The notes under the pieces: generated by a model
Databases searched by the model: none
What the model saw: only the letters and a program-made list of their open reading frames with translations
What the model was told of the DNA's origin: nothing
NCBI GenBank assembly: GCA_000512085.1
Contig: ASPP01010493.1
Coordinates: forward strand, 1 to 21,224
Source: Reticulomyxa filosa
Taxonomy: Eukaryota > Foraminifera > Reticulomyxidae
Length of the DNA: 21,224 nt
Direction: 5' to 3'
Translations under genes and position numbers: made by a program
Part shown: piece after piece, positions 9,410 to 18,959 of the stretch
Layout of the letters: each line of letters starts with the position of its first letter
Position numbering within the stretch: position 1 is the stretch's first letter

Positions 9410-11170
9410 TTAAAAACACTTTCTGTGAACAATATTGGGCCCAGTTTCTTCATATTCACTGGCAGATACCCAAAAGTCATTTGCAGCAGAGTAGATGTCC
9501 GCAACCACAGACCCACCTAACCATACAAGGTCTAACTTGTCCACATCTGGTCCCCATATATCAATTTTTTGATCTGTTGTGGCCGATTGCAAATATCCTT
9601 TTAATTTGTTGTCGAGTCCAGGGAGCTATGTAGGATGAGCAAATGAATATGAAGATGCGCTTTGTCTTGCAAGAAAATATCTAACAAAGGAAGCAAATAC
9701 TGAATATGAAGGATAAAAAAAAAGCAAAACTTTGGTAGTATTTCCGGCCAATATGATATTTGTCCACAAAACATGTCGAAAATCTTTGTTGCATCCGGTA
9801 ATGAAAGAATGTAATTCTCGATCCAATGATAACCCATCTGCCGTGAAAAAAGTGTTTTCAGTACATTCCCAAAGATGTCTATGCTCAATGCGAATCGCAT
9901 ACCCATCAGGTAATTCATATCGAACATTTTTTTGTAATTTGCTGTGTGACAGCTTTTCTTCATACATGGTTTGCCGACGTGAATAATTGCTTTTAATGTC
10001 AAGAGTGATGGAAGGGGGATTTTCAATTGTTTTTTCTTCAATCTTCGAATCATCTGCCTGTATTTCGCTGTCACGGTTGACTGCCAATGTTTCGATGAAA
10101 TGTGCATTCTGTCGTTTAATATCTGTGACTACTTGGATGTCGAATATGCGACTCGGATCTAACTTGTGTTCAGTGTCCAGCACGCGATTCATTTCGCCCA
10201 TCAAATATCGAGTCACATGGTGTCCACCTCCTTTGTATCCTAAAACAATCAAACAACAATGTGTTATTTTCCCCTTCTCTTTCTCTCTCCTCCCATTTTA
10301 TTTACAAAGTCCGTACGAGCAAAAGGTGAAACTTGAAATCCCTCATAGATACATGAAATATCCGTTGTCTCATATCCAATATCCACTACTATACCCGTTG
10401 TTTCTGTTTGTTTGTTTGTTGTTGTATATCAAAGGGGCAACTTCAAAAGAATTTTTTTTTTTTTTAATGTGGTTAACTCCCTCGTGCAGCCAAGGCACAT
10501 TCTGAGGCTTTCTTCACGCAAAATTTCGGGACACTGAATGTTTCAAACCATCTCTTGACGATTCCCCCCCAACATAACATACATATGATGCATGTTTTCG
10601 GGAAATAGACACAACATTTGCAAAGTACTCATCACTAAACACAAACTTGCATTAAACAAAAAAAAAAAGGCCGTACATAGGCAATTTGCTCTCTTTGTTT
10701 ACAAGTCCCAAGATGAGCTTCTTCACAATACAACACAGGTTGATCCGGGCTTTCCACTTGCAATTCGTTGTTCAATATGTGCTCCCACACTTTTTCAATT
10801 TCGTTCCAATGCTCAATTTCTCTTTTACGGTTTAATAATCGATTTTTTACATGCAACAACGAACTGCGCTCCAATACCTCGTTACCAACATATCTGTAAC
10901 ACCCAATCAACTTTGCAATAAATACCCATAGAAAAGGAAGGAAGGACAAAACAAAAGGGATATACAAAGTAAGAGAGTACTTAACAGATCCTTCAGTTGA
11001 GAACTTTCACTGACTGATGTTGTGTGTCGAATTGATCTTCCAACCACGGTTGGGAAAACACTTCTGGGCTCATTTTCTCCGGCAAAACCGCAACGAGTGT
11101 AGCAAGTACCTACATCCAATACAATTGCTGGATCCTCGCCATCTTCATGCTCTTCATCTGTATTTGACAT
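9410..11170 (-). CDS. Divergent actin-family protein (actin-related protein)
   Basis: Six exons on the minus strand join in phase: 11170-10986, 10893-10677, 10553-10478, 10403-10317, 10239-9731 and 9625-9410 (1290 nt, 429 residues; actin is ~375). Actin landmarks run in order: an acidic N-terminus (DEEHEDGED), AIVLDVGTCYTRCGFAGENE, FPTVVGR, YVGNEV, a WNEIEKVWEHILNNEL segment, FETFSVP, GKTTGIVVDIG, IYEGF, YELPDGYAIRI, WLGGSVVADI, and the C-terminus EETGPNIVHRKCF. Actins are cytoskeletal or chromatin ATPases. Three residues needed for hydrolysis or phosphate contact in actin are changed: Gln137 is Ala150, Asp157 is Tyr170 and His161 is Asp174. Asp154 is kept (Asp167). About 39 extra residues sit between the DIK helix and YELPDG. 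It is too divergent to call conventional actin. The IVHRKCF end is actin/Arp1-like and the N-terminal loop recalls Arps, but I would not name a class. Confidence 0.9.
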
Positions 11171-11547
11171 CGCTGTCAAGAGATTATCAACTAATCACAA
11201 AGTTTTTTTTTTCGCAGTTGATACTTAACAGCTGGGTTACATTCTGACAATATGCAGGATAAAAATATACAAAATTTCCGGCCTCTGGTTTTGTTCAGTG
11301 GACTAAATAGTTATTTTACTAGACTTAATGAGAGTTAAGAAAATTCAATTAAAATATTTCATATAGAACAGAAAACACCGTATATAAGCTCCTTGTAACT
11401 ACATCAAAGACGTGGTTGCACTTGTTCAGCCAATTTTAATTTTTTGGTCAGTTGTACGGCAAGCAACATCCAATATAAAACAGTTCCGTCAGTGAAGAAA
11501 CGCTTGTTTCTCAAGGAGGTTTTTTTGGGTTCTCCATAGAGATCGAT
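11171..11547. promoter_or_regulatory. Divergent promoter region, actin-family gene and seven-pass protein gene
   Basis: It is a 377 bp region between two start codons pointing away from each other. Two TATA-like strings are present: TATATAAG at about 11381 and ATATAAAA near 11473, the second ~75 bp before the plus-strand ATG. Which gene each serves is a guess. No reading frame is seen. Confidence 0.4.
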
Positions 11548-14500
11548 ATGGGCGTGATGATAAAAAACGCCTGGCCATATAGCGCCATTTTGCCAGCAAC
11601 AGTGATTGCAATGCTTTGTTGTTTGATACTTTTAGTTGTGTTGACCTCTTTTCTGAAATTTTCATGTCATTCGAAAACGGGTGATGTTAGAGTCAAACCT
11701 GACAAAGTGTCACTGACATACTCTACAGTGGTGTTATGTATTCAAATGGTGACATGTTTAGTGATCTGTTTTGGATGGACTAGTTTAATATTTCCGACCC
11801 TTTTTTTACGTCCAAGTATTGTCGAATAGTGCTGCAATTGGGGTTGGTGTTATACTTTTTGCAAAAAATGTTTACCCATTTGTTGTTCATTGGACGATTG
11901 AAAACAGTGCTGAAAGGAACCTTTGCAGGAACATTACAATTCTATATACACACAAACATCAGATATATGTAGTTATATACTTTTTTGTCGATAAAAGAAA
12001 TGGCACAAATAAGGCATCAATGGAAAGCATAGATGTTTTGTTTGTGCGTGTTTATGTGAACGCAGGATACTCTAGATTGATGTTTGTGGCCTGCAAATTG
12101 GTAGTGTGTGTGGTGATGGTGACGGAAGTGATTTTGATGTGGTTTTGGTATTCAAAAACGATGAAAAGTACGGCCTATTCGAATAATGAGTTGGTGCTCT
12201 CTAATATTTGCGCATGTTACTTTCAAGACACGAACGTGTCATTGAATATCCGCGAGCATTGGCCAATTTTGTATTGTCTGTTGGCAGAGGTCTCCATTAG
12301 TCTTGGTATATTGTATTTGTTTGTGAAGAAGCTGAAAGGGTTTATTACCGGGATCGATCCCGTGGTACCAGCATCAGCATTAACACCAGGACCGTCACCG
12401 GTGCTGATGCCGACGTCGGGACATCACCGATCTTCGACATATACCACTACGTATACAAGAACGACCACAACAGTGGACCACCCGACGAGAGCTCGTAATC
12501 TAAGTAGTTTTGTTTTTATTTTTATTTTTGTTTTTGTGTTTGTTAATATATCATTAAACGACGTTGCGAATAAAACAAACGTAGCACCAGATGAATTGAC
12601 ACATGGACATCCCTCCGTGGCAATGCATGAAAAGGCCTTTACGATTGAGCAAATGGCCGGCAATCAACGTCTGAGTGAACTGGTCGAACACAACGTCCAC
12701 GGACACACGAATAACAAGTTCCAACAAGGACAAGACGATAACACTGTTCGCAAGAGTGTATCTGCTGTCTCGAAGCACATTCAAACGACACCACGATCCA
12801 GTGTCGCCAATGAACTTCGCAACCCGACACACAAAAGTGCAGATACGTTGTCCCATCATCCTTGGAATGCGATCCAGGGCGACGGACAAGACAGGAAGCA
12901 GAATAACGACGAGCAACAAAGTCCTAATCTCTATCCTCATTCGAATTACAGCAGTCATATTCAACATCAGCATACGTCCAATCCAACGTCGGCCAATATG
13001 TCCATTTTGCCGTCGTATCTGGAATTGACCCCTTACAATTCTGAAAAACAAAAACAAGACCAACACACGACTGTCGAGTCCGAGAGGCCTCCTCTCCACA
13101 ACAATGAGCATCCGATGACCCACGAACATGCTAGCAGTTATGTCATTCCAATGAAAGGCACGCATTTGGAACCGGCGAATATTCATCCGCCTTTGCAAGA
13201 TCATTTATCGGGACTGTCACTATCGAGAGTATCCTTTGAAATGATCATGCAGAACCAGCATATCAACGATCAATTGCGTTTCACCCGTACTCATTCTGGT
13301 TTGTCACAGTCAGCTGCAGTGTCCCCCTCCTCCTTTTGTATATACACATATACATATATGTATACATATGTATATATGTGTATATATTTATATCTATGTA
13401 TATGTTATCGCAGATGGCATCTCGTTACCCTTAAAAAAAAAACGCAAATCTCTGTTCGGCAGAACAACAAACGAAAACGAAGAATTCCAGACACTGAAAC
13501 GAGGCGAAAAGTCACGCAATAAATTGGTGGACATTATGGGCGTGGCCAACGCACGCGAGAAGACGGTGACAAAGAGATTGATCACAGACGTCAAACACGC
13601 AAACGATATTATCAAAGTCATGAGAAAGGCGTCATTGTTAGCACAATCCTGTTGTCTGCGTATATTTAATGTTTTTTCAAACGAGTAAACAACACAAACC
13701 ACAATACAAACAGATTGGTGTCTTTGAGCGTCGTGGTCACATTCATCTTATTGGGAGGCACGTTTGCTGACATGGTATTACTGTTGTTTGTCCCAATTGA
13801 TTTATTGGTCAGTGGAATTGCCATTCTATTCCTATTTCAAATCCCCACGTTCACCAAAGTCTATAAAATATTGTGTCGTCCTTTGGAACGCATCCTGTGC
13901 TTCTTTGTGGGGAGAGAAGAGCGTATGTTGATTCACAAAAAAACAAGGCCACCAGACATAACATGGCCATCATCGAAGAGTACAAACGTAAGACTGAGTA
14001 TTTGAGACAAACCTCTGTCAGTGTGGCCTCTACCAATGTTGCACTTTTGAAAGACCGTACGAGTGTGGTCAATGATAATACTAATAACAATGATAATAAT
14101 AATAATAATAATAACAATACGAATATAATCTCTCCAAATCTCTCGGCTGTGTCCAATTCTGGCGAGAAGCACGGATCTGTTCATACCAATTTTCACACAA
14201 CCAACGCAATGTTTCGACCATTTCTGTCTTCTGTGCTGTCTACGCCTGCAAACGAAACGACCAAATCGATAATAGAACCGGCCAATGAAAGGGACAAAGG
14301 GTTACATACAACTCAAGCACATTCAAACAAAAAGCCATCGTTCGAAATGGTGATCGAGCATCATTCCAAAGCGCCACTGTCAACAGTACATAGTGACCAG
14401 TCTTTTCACAGTGTCCAAGATACAGGCAGCGATCAACAGTACAATGAACAAATGGTAATAGACGAAGAGTTGCTAGAAAACGCATTCACCGAGGTAGACT

Positions 14501-15759
14501 TGGCTCCTTCAGAAAGAGCCACATCCAACATTGTTATTGATTATAACAACGAACAGAGTAAAAACAAGAAAGAAAAAAGAGATGGGACCGGCGGACTGCA
14601 AAATAATGCGACTCGTCCACAGCAAAATTTATTATTTGCGGATGCCAAATCCATACCATTTGAAGAAGATCGCTCGAGCCAACTTGCGAGTGTCGAACAA
14701 GAGAACAAAGTACGCTCTTTTTTTTTTTTTTAAACAAACAAACAAAAAAAAAGGACAGCGTTTGTGATGTAAAGCCATATAGCAAAGATCCAACAATAGA
14801 AAGACATAGCGAGGAATTATTGACAAATCGTCACAACGAAAAAACGAGCGAAAGCTATGGAAACAAAAAGTATTCTCAAGGACTGGGATTGCAAATACCG
14901 ACAAAGTCGTACGAAAAAGCAGACACAGACAACATTGCCAATAATCTTCCTATCTTACCATTAGACAACAATTACAGTGTTGCAAGTCACGCTTCGGTGG
15001 ATGGAATCGACGAAGAGGAGTCGCTCGCATATCCTCATAGAAATCACCACACTTCGGTCAACGACAGTCAAAAGTTTCATTCTTCCAATTTAAGCCATGC
15101 TACGGGGGATATACGTGACGCTCCATCACTCAAAAAAGCCGAAACTATTTCCCTCAATGAATCCGATAATGCTTCGCAACAGTTTAAACGCAAAAAACTA
15201 ATTTGTTTTGTGTGTACATTGAGCAACTGCAAACAAAAAATGAGTGATGTGATACAATTATAGGAACATAGGACAAGATGGAAATGTGAAGGATGAACTA
15301 TCTTTAGGAAGTGTCTGGCAAATAGTATCGGCAAATAATAACAATTCACGGCAATATTTAGACATTGAGAGTAAGCCACTCACTCCAAGTCATGGAAACA
15401 ATGTATTTGGGCATAACGCAAGCGAGACCAATTTATTGTCAAATCCAAGCAATAGACCATCCTCAACCTTTGATAATCCATCAGGAATTAATTTACCTCG
15501 TACAAATGATAGCAACGCTGCTTTCACTGATCCTTTGGATAATAATACTGGAGTAAGCACTTCTAATCTGAAGAATACAAATGACAATGCAAATCAAAAG
15601 GTGCTCACGATCGATCGTGATCAGAAACCAACTACACTAACCAATAATGGTAATAGTAATAACACACTTCGTGAAAGGTCCAATTACAATCGTGATGGAC
15701 CTTTTCACGAAGCAAACGTATCCGAAAGTTTTTCAAATAAGAAAAATGACAAAACTTAA
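11548..15759 (+). CDS. Seven-pass membrane protein with giant loop 5-6 and long Asn/Ser-rich tail (GPCR-like layout)
   Basis: Predicted exons: 11548-11782, 11817-12494, 12585-13337, 13414-13636, 13714-13906, 13948-14709, 14754-15211, 15264-15759; they total 3798 nt in one frame (1265 residues). Hydrophobic helices: 1 ILPATVIAMLCCLILLVVL; 2 STVVLCIQMVTCLVICF; 3 IGVGVILFAKNVYPFVVHW; 4 LVVCVVMVTEVILMWFW; 5 ILYCLLAEVSISLGILYLFV; 6 LSVVVTFILLGGTF...VLLLF; 7 LVSGIAILFLFQI. Between 5 and 6 lies ~380 residues rich in His/Gln/Ser/Thr/Asn, ending in a basic helix (KRLITDVKHANDIIKVMRKA). After helix 7 come ~510 residues of Ser/Asn/Asp/Glu-rich tail with an Asn run. Seven helices with a large third inner loop is a receptor-like layout, but I see no DRY, NPxxY or other class motif, so ligand and coupling are unknown. 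Splicing is least sure at 11738-11816, 11930-12010 and 15204-15271. Confidence 0.65.
13338..13413 (+). other. Intron built of an AT dinucleotide near-palindrome
   Basis: This 76-nt intron of the seven-pass gene starts GTATATAC and ends TTATCGCAG; removing it joins SSF to YGISLPLKKK in phase. Its middle (tatacacatatacatatatg then tacatatgtatatatgtgta) is nearly self-complementary, so the RNA could fold into a long hairpin that brings both splice sites together. Confidence 0.7.
14074..14121 (+). repeat. AAT/AAC trinucleotide repeat coding for Asn-rich run
   Basis: About 16 near-consecutive AAT, AAC and GAT codons encode an Asn run broken by Asp and Thr in the tail of the seven-pass protein. 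The mix of codons points to an older, partly decayed microsatellite rather than a fresh expansion. Confidence 0.85.
15668..15711. repeat. Inverted repeat (14-bp arms, 15-nt loop) inside the last exon
   Basis: TTCGTGAAAGGTCC (15668-15681) pairs with GGACCTTTTCACGAA (15697-15711) with one bulged base. It lies ~50 bp before the stop of the seven-pass gene, so it could form an mRNA hairpin near the 3' end of the coding region. Confidence 0.7.
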
Positions 15760-16263
15760 TTTATTCGAACAACAAAAAAGATCACCTGACAACCTTGATG
15801 TTGTCTTCTCAATTCTTTTGTTTTGTTGTTAGTAAAAAATTTGTCAAACGGCCATTACCTGCAAAAAATGACTGAAAAAACAAAACAAAAATTCACGGCG
15901 ATTCTTGTTTCATGTGTGGGAGGCGTGGGTTTTGTTTGTGTGCAAAGTACTTTGTGTTTGCATTTTTTTAATGAGCGATTATATGGTTTTGCAAGATAAT
16001 TATCACCCTCGATTTTCTTCGTACAAATGTAATTATCGTTGACAGTTCTGTACCACTGCTAAATGAAAAGTAATAGAAAAAAAGGCCAACACGATCAGTA
16101 GCTATCAAACTCAATATATTACGTAGTTTTAATTTTTTTTCAAAAACTATTTATTTGCTACATGCAAAAACAAAAAAATTCGTGTAGTCAAAAATTACAA
16201 CTAATTTAATTATTTAAAAATAAGTTAAAAATTAATAATAAAAAAATGCGAAAAAGAAAAAGT
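15760..16263. other. AT-rich spacer between convergent genes
   Basis: It lies between the stop of the seven-pass gene (+) and the stop of the rebuilt minus-strand gene. It should contain both 3' untranslated regions. A GTGTGGGAGGCGTGGG stretch near 15915 is unusually G-rich for this DNA. No reading frame or repeat was seen. Confidence 0.4.
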
Positions 16264-17130
16264 TTAATCTAGGCATCGCACATTGGCACCGCCTGGAACA
16301 AATGATTTTGATTTTTTATTCTTTTTCGCTTTTTTAAATTTTCTATGCACAAAAAAATTTGTTGTTAAATATCCTTTTCACATTGGAAAGAGAATAATTA
16401 GTACATGTTGATTTTTTTGTTTAATGGACCGGGCTGCTTATAGCATAAGGCAATATAAATCAACTGTTGTGAAAACAATTTTGGCTCAACTGAATTCTTT
16501 TTTCGAAGTGTTGAAGTATCATAACATATTGAAATTTAATTTATTTTTTTCGACAAATTAAACAAAAATTTAAACACTTATTAGATTAACTTGTTCAGTA
16601 TCAAAGAGCATCAATTTTGTTTGCAATTTTTGCTTATATCTTGTTGTCTTCCTGTTTACTGCATCTTCGTTTGGTTCGTTGAGTAGTTGACAGACATCTG
16701 ATATTTCACGATATCTGAGATTTTCAACTATATTACTATAAAAAAATTGAAGAATTCTTCAAAATTCAATCTACTTCAAAATAAAGCTTTTTTTGCAAAA
16801 TTGATCTTATGATGAAGGACGCTAAATAAATTATTTTTTTAAAATTGGAGGCGCATGACTTGTTATTTAAGATCTATATTTTCCAAATTGGTATCCAATA
16901 TATTGCATTACGACAAACATTTGATCATAGATTGAAGCAATGAGACTTGCATATCAAGTGTTGGAATACTCAATCGCTTCATCATCAACTTGTAATGCTT
17001 TTTGCAATATATATATTATTATTTATTTTTATTTTTTAGATTGGTCGCAGTGGGGGCGTGTCAAGTGTTGGAATACTATCTCGCTTCATCAATTCGCAAT
17101 GTTTTTTGCAATATCTACATGCACCTCGTT
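16264..17130 (-). CDS. Multi-exon gene made of very short exons, 5' end missing (family unknown)
   Basis: Four minus-strand exons join in phase: 17130-17077, 16727-16591, 16496-16405 and 16342-16264 (stop TAA 16264-16266), about 120 codons. The first encodes RGACRYCKKHCELMKRD, Cys/His-rich and possibly metal-binding. The second encodes an ENLRYREISDVCQLLNEP helix and a KTTRYKQKLQTK basic helix. The third contains LFSQQLIYIALCYKQPGP. The last is Lys-rich and ends SFVPGGANVRCLD. Acceptors are good: TTTCTTAG at 17131, TATTACTATA-complement TATAG at 16728, AAAAAAG at 16497 and TGTGCATAG at 16343. Donors are GTATTC, GTTAAT and GTACTA, like those of neighbouring genes. Phases are 1, 0 and 2 and all agree. 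I do not recognise the protein. Upstream exons would have to lie beyond the RNase H relic, so the gene is either 5'-truncated by insertion or has a retroelement-filled intron. No start codon is assigned. Confidence 0.5.
16953..17119. repeat. Direct repeat of ~55 bp, ~105 bp apart (duplicated exon)
   Basis: Copies at about 16953-17011 and 17060-17119 share TCAAGTGTTGGAATACT, then CGCTTCATC, then AATGCTTTTTGCAATAT-like sequence. The right copy is the first exon of the rebuilt minus-strand gene plus its donor. The left copy lies in the following intron, keeps a GTATTC donor in the same phase, and differs by a three-base indel and substitutions that keep the frame (YCKKHYKLM versus YCKKHCELM). 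The left copy has no obvious acceptor. Confidence 0.8.
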
Positions 17131-17246
17131 CTAAGAAATAGAACACAATAATAAAAAAAGAAACACAAAAACAAAAGAAGATACATAAAATCTTACAACA
17201 ACCAAAAAGGTCAATGCAAAATAATCAGAAGAAACACAATAAAGTT

Positions 17247-17266
17247 ATTTCAATTTAAATTGAAAT
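17247..17266. repeat. 20-bp perfect palindrome
   Basis: The string atttcaatttaaattgaaat equals its own reverse complement. It lies about 20 bp beyond the 3' end of the minus-strand RNase H relic. Confidence 0.55.
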
Positions 17267-17284
17267 TTGTCTTGAAAAACTTAA

Positions 17285-18240
17285 CAATTGTTCAAATCTA
17301 TATTGGTATCGATTACGAACTTGACTACTGCTTTTACAACTTTGATTCTGACATCTGGTTTATACGACCGATCACCAATGATGAATTATTTCATTGACAG
17401 GGACAATACATTGATATCTGGAAGCAATTTTTGGACATTTGTCTACTACTTGCGATGCAATTCACTGTATCGCAAACATTCAATCAAGAAATACTCGGCA
17501 GTCTCTTCTTCTTCAAACCAAATACAATCAGGAAAATCTGATCTTTGGATATTATGTAAATAATCATTCAATCCAATTTTGCCAGTAATCAATCGGCAAA
17601 TGATCTTGCATTCGCTAAATGTCAATTCTTCAAATGATTAAACCTCCATCAGGTTAGATAAAAAATATCGTGGCATTGTATGTCTTGGAATATCAATCAT
17701 TCACAAATCTAATGTCTATTCCATTGCTATGTAAAGAAGTGATTTAATCAATGATTATTTAGGAATGCAGCTGATATATGTTGTTGAATCAAATCTGGTT
17801 GCAATTGCTGGGCTTTCTTTGCAAGCATTATTTGCAACAAGATCCACTTTATCATTTTCAGGAATACCAGAATGGCTTTTAATCTAATATATCTTTGGAA
17901 CATTATCTTCATTAAATGATCTCAATATTTTTTGACAATCCATAATTAGCAATTTATAGATGTCAAAATCGCATTTGTTGAATATCGCATTGATCACGAA
18001 TTTGCAATCAGTGAAAATAATCACTATACACAGTGTGATCTGTAATGATTATTCAAATACTCCAATGCAAGTCTCATTGCCCCGATCTATGATCCAATGT
18101 ATCAACGGCTTTTTTTTGATTTTCAATTGTTCGGAGACAAAAGGTAATTAAATGCTTTGTTCCTTCTTACCTTTGATTCTTGTTTTTAATCACGGTACAA
18201 TACCTATTAATTTGATTGTTGCTTTGTATTGAATTGTTAT
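17285..18240 (-). mobile_element. Decayed 3' end of a non-LTR retrotransposon ORF2 (RNase H and zinc-knuckle region)
   Basis: Reading the minus strand gives IIFTDCKFVINAIF (RNase H strand with its catalytic Asp, ~18020-17975), then an IKSHSGIPENDKVDLVA motif (~17882-17830) typical of retrotransposon RNase H ends. After a frameshift near 17820 comes KKAQQLQPDLIQQHI. Next is CKIICRLITGKIGLNDYL (~17618-17565), then DFPDCIWFEEEETAEYF and ECLRYSELHRK (a C..C...H/C-type tail), and a last VVKFVIDT helix ending near 17285. Several stops and at least two frameshifts break the frame, so it is a pseudogene. Upstream (to ~18240) the sequence is still weakly coding-like. The element belongs to the jockey/L1-like group with an RNase H domain. 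Confidence 0.8.
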
Positions 18241-18959
18241 AGAAGTGCACAAATAACGTTTCGAAAAAAAAAATCTAGCTACATTCATCATCATTTTCAA
18301 CTTGCTAAAAAATTGTTTTTGGAAGGGAATTGAAGTTGGACAAGTCAAGATACTAAGACATCTTGAAGTTTTGAAGTTAATTTTGGAAATAGGTATTTGA
18401 GACTTTGAAAGAAAATTTTATTAGGGATTTTCCTGAAAAAAATTGGTTTTAATTGGAAAATTATTGAATAAATTGATTTGAAGATTTACTTGAAGATAGT
18501 CATTAGAAACTCAAAGGGATATTACAAATTTGTTATTTGGAAGAATATTTTTATTTGATTTAACTGACATCATTGGAATTTTCATTATTGGTATTAAGAA
18601 ATTTGAATATATAGAAGGACTATCGTTTGGAGATCAATAAAAAACAGCGATCCAAAGTTTTATTTAAGGAATAGCAACGTCCCCTTGCAAAATTTTTGCT
18701 TCGAATATCAAGACCTTTGGAAATTTTGGTGAATTATGACATTATTTCCAAGTGAAGCAAGAAGAAATATAAATAAACGCGCAAACATCAATTTTGAAGT
18801 AAAGAGAACAACTGTAGAATTTTTTTTTAGCTGGAAGAATGTAATTTGTTGAATTGACAAAAGGAAAAATATTGTAACAAAAAGTAACTAATAAATAACA
18901 TTCAAGTTTCAACATTGAAGCAATAATTTTATTTTAAAATTTATTTATCCTTTTATAAC
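18241..18959. other. AT-rich stretch with degenerate TTGAAG/TTGGAAG-type repeats
   Basis: Between ~18300 and 18560 the plus strand is a loose run of TTGAAG, TTGGAAG and TTTGGAAAT motifs, suggesting an old simple repeat. No convincing gene is visible. A 35-codon minus-strand open stretch near 18620-18730 is protein-like but unsupported. Confidence 0.4.

Noticed and set aside
9987-10505. A 172-codon plus-strand frame
   Set aside because: It is antisense to actin-family exons 3-5 and spans their introns; the minus-strand reading has clear actin motifs.
12554-13204. A 216-codon open frame on the minus strand
   Set aside because: It lies opposite the low-complexity loop of the seven-pass protein, whose plus-strand exons join in phase on both sides. 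Its composition (runs of hydrophobic and Arg codons) looks like a mirror of His/Gln/Asn codons.
16940-17563. Plus-strand frames at 16940-17134 and 17288-17563
   Set aside because: They are antisense to the duplicated exon and to the RNase H relic, both of which read as protein on the minus strand.
18620-18780. Minus-strand protein-like stretch as an upstream exon of the hidden gene
   Set aside because: It is about 35 codons long with no clear splice signals and no recognisable motif; the surrounding DNA looks like old simple repeat.
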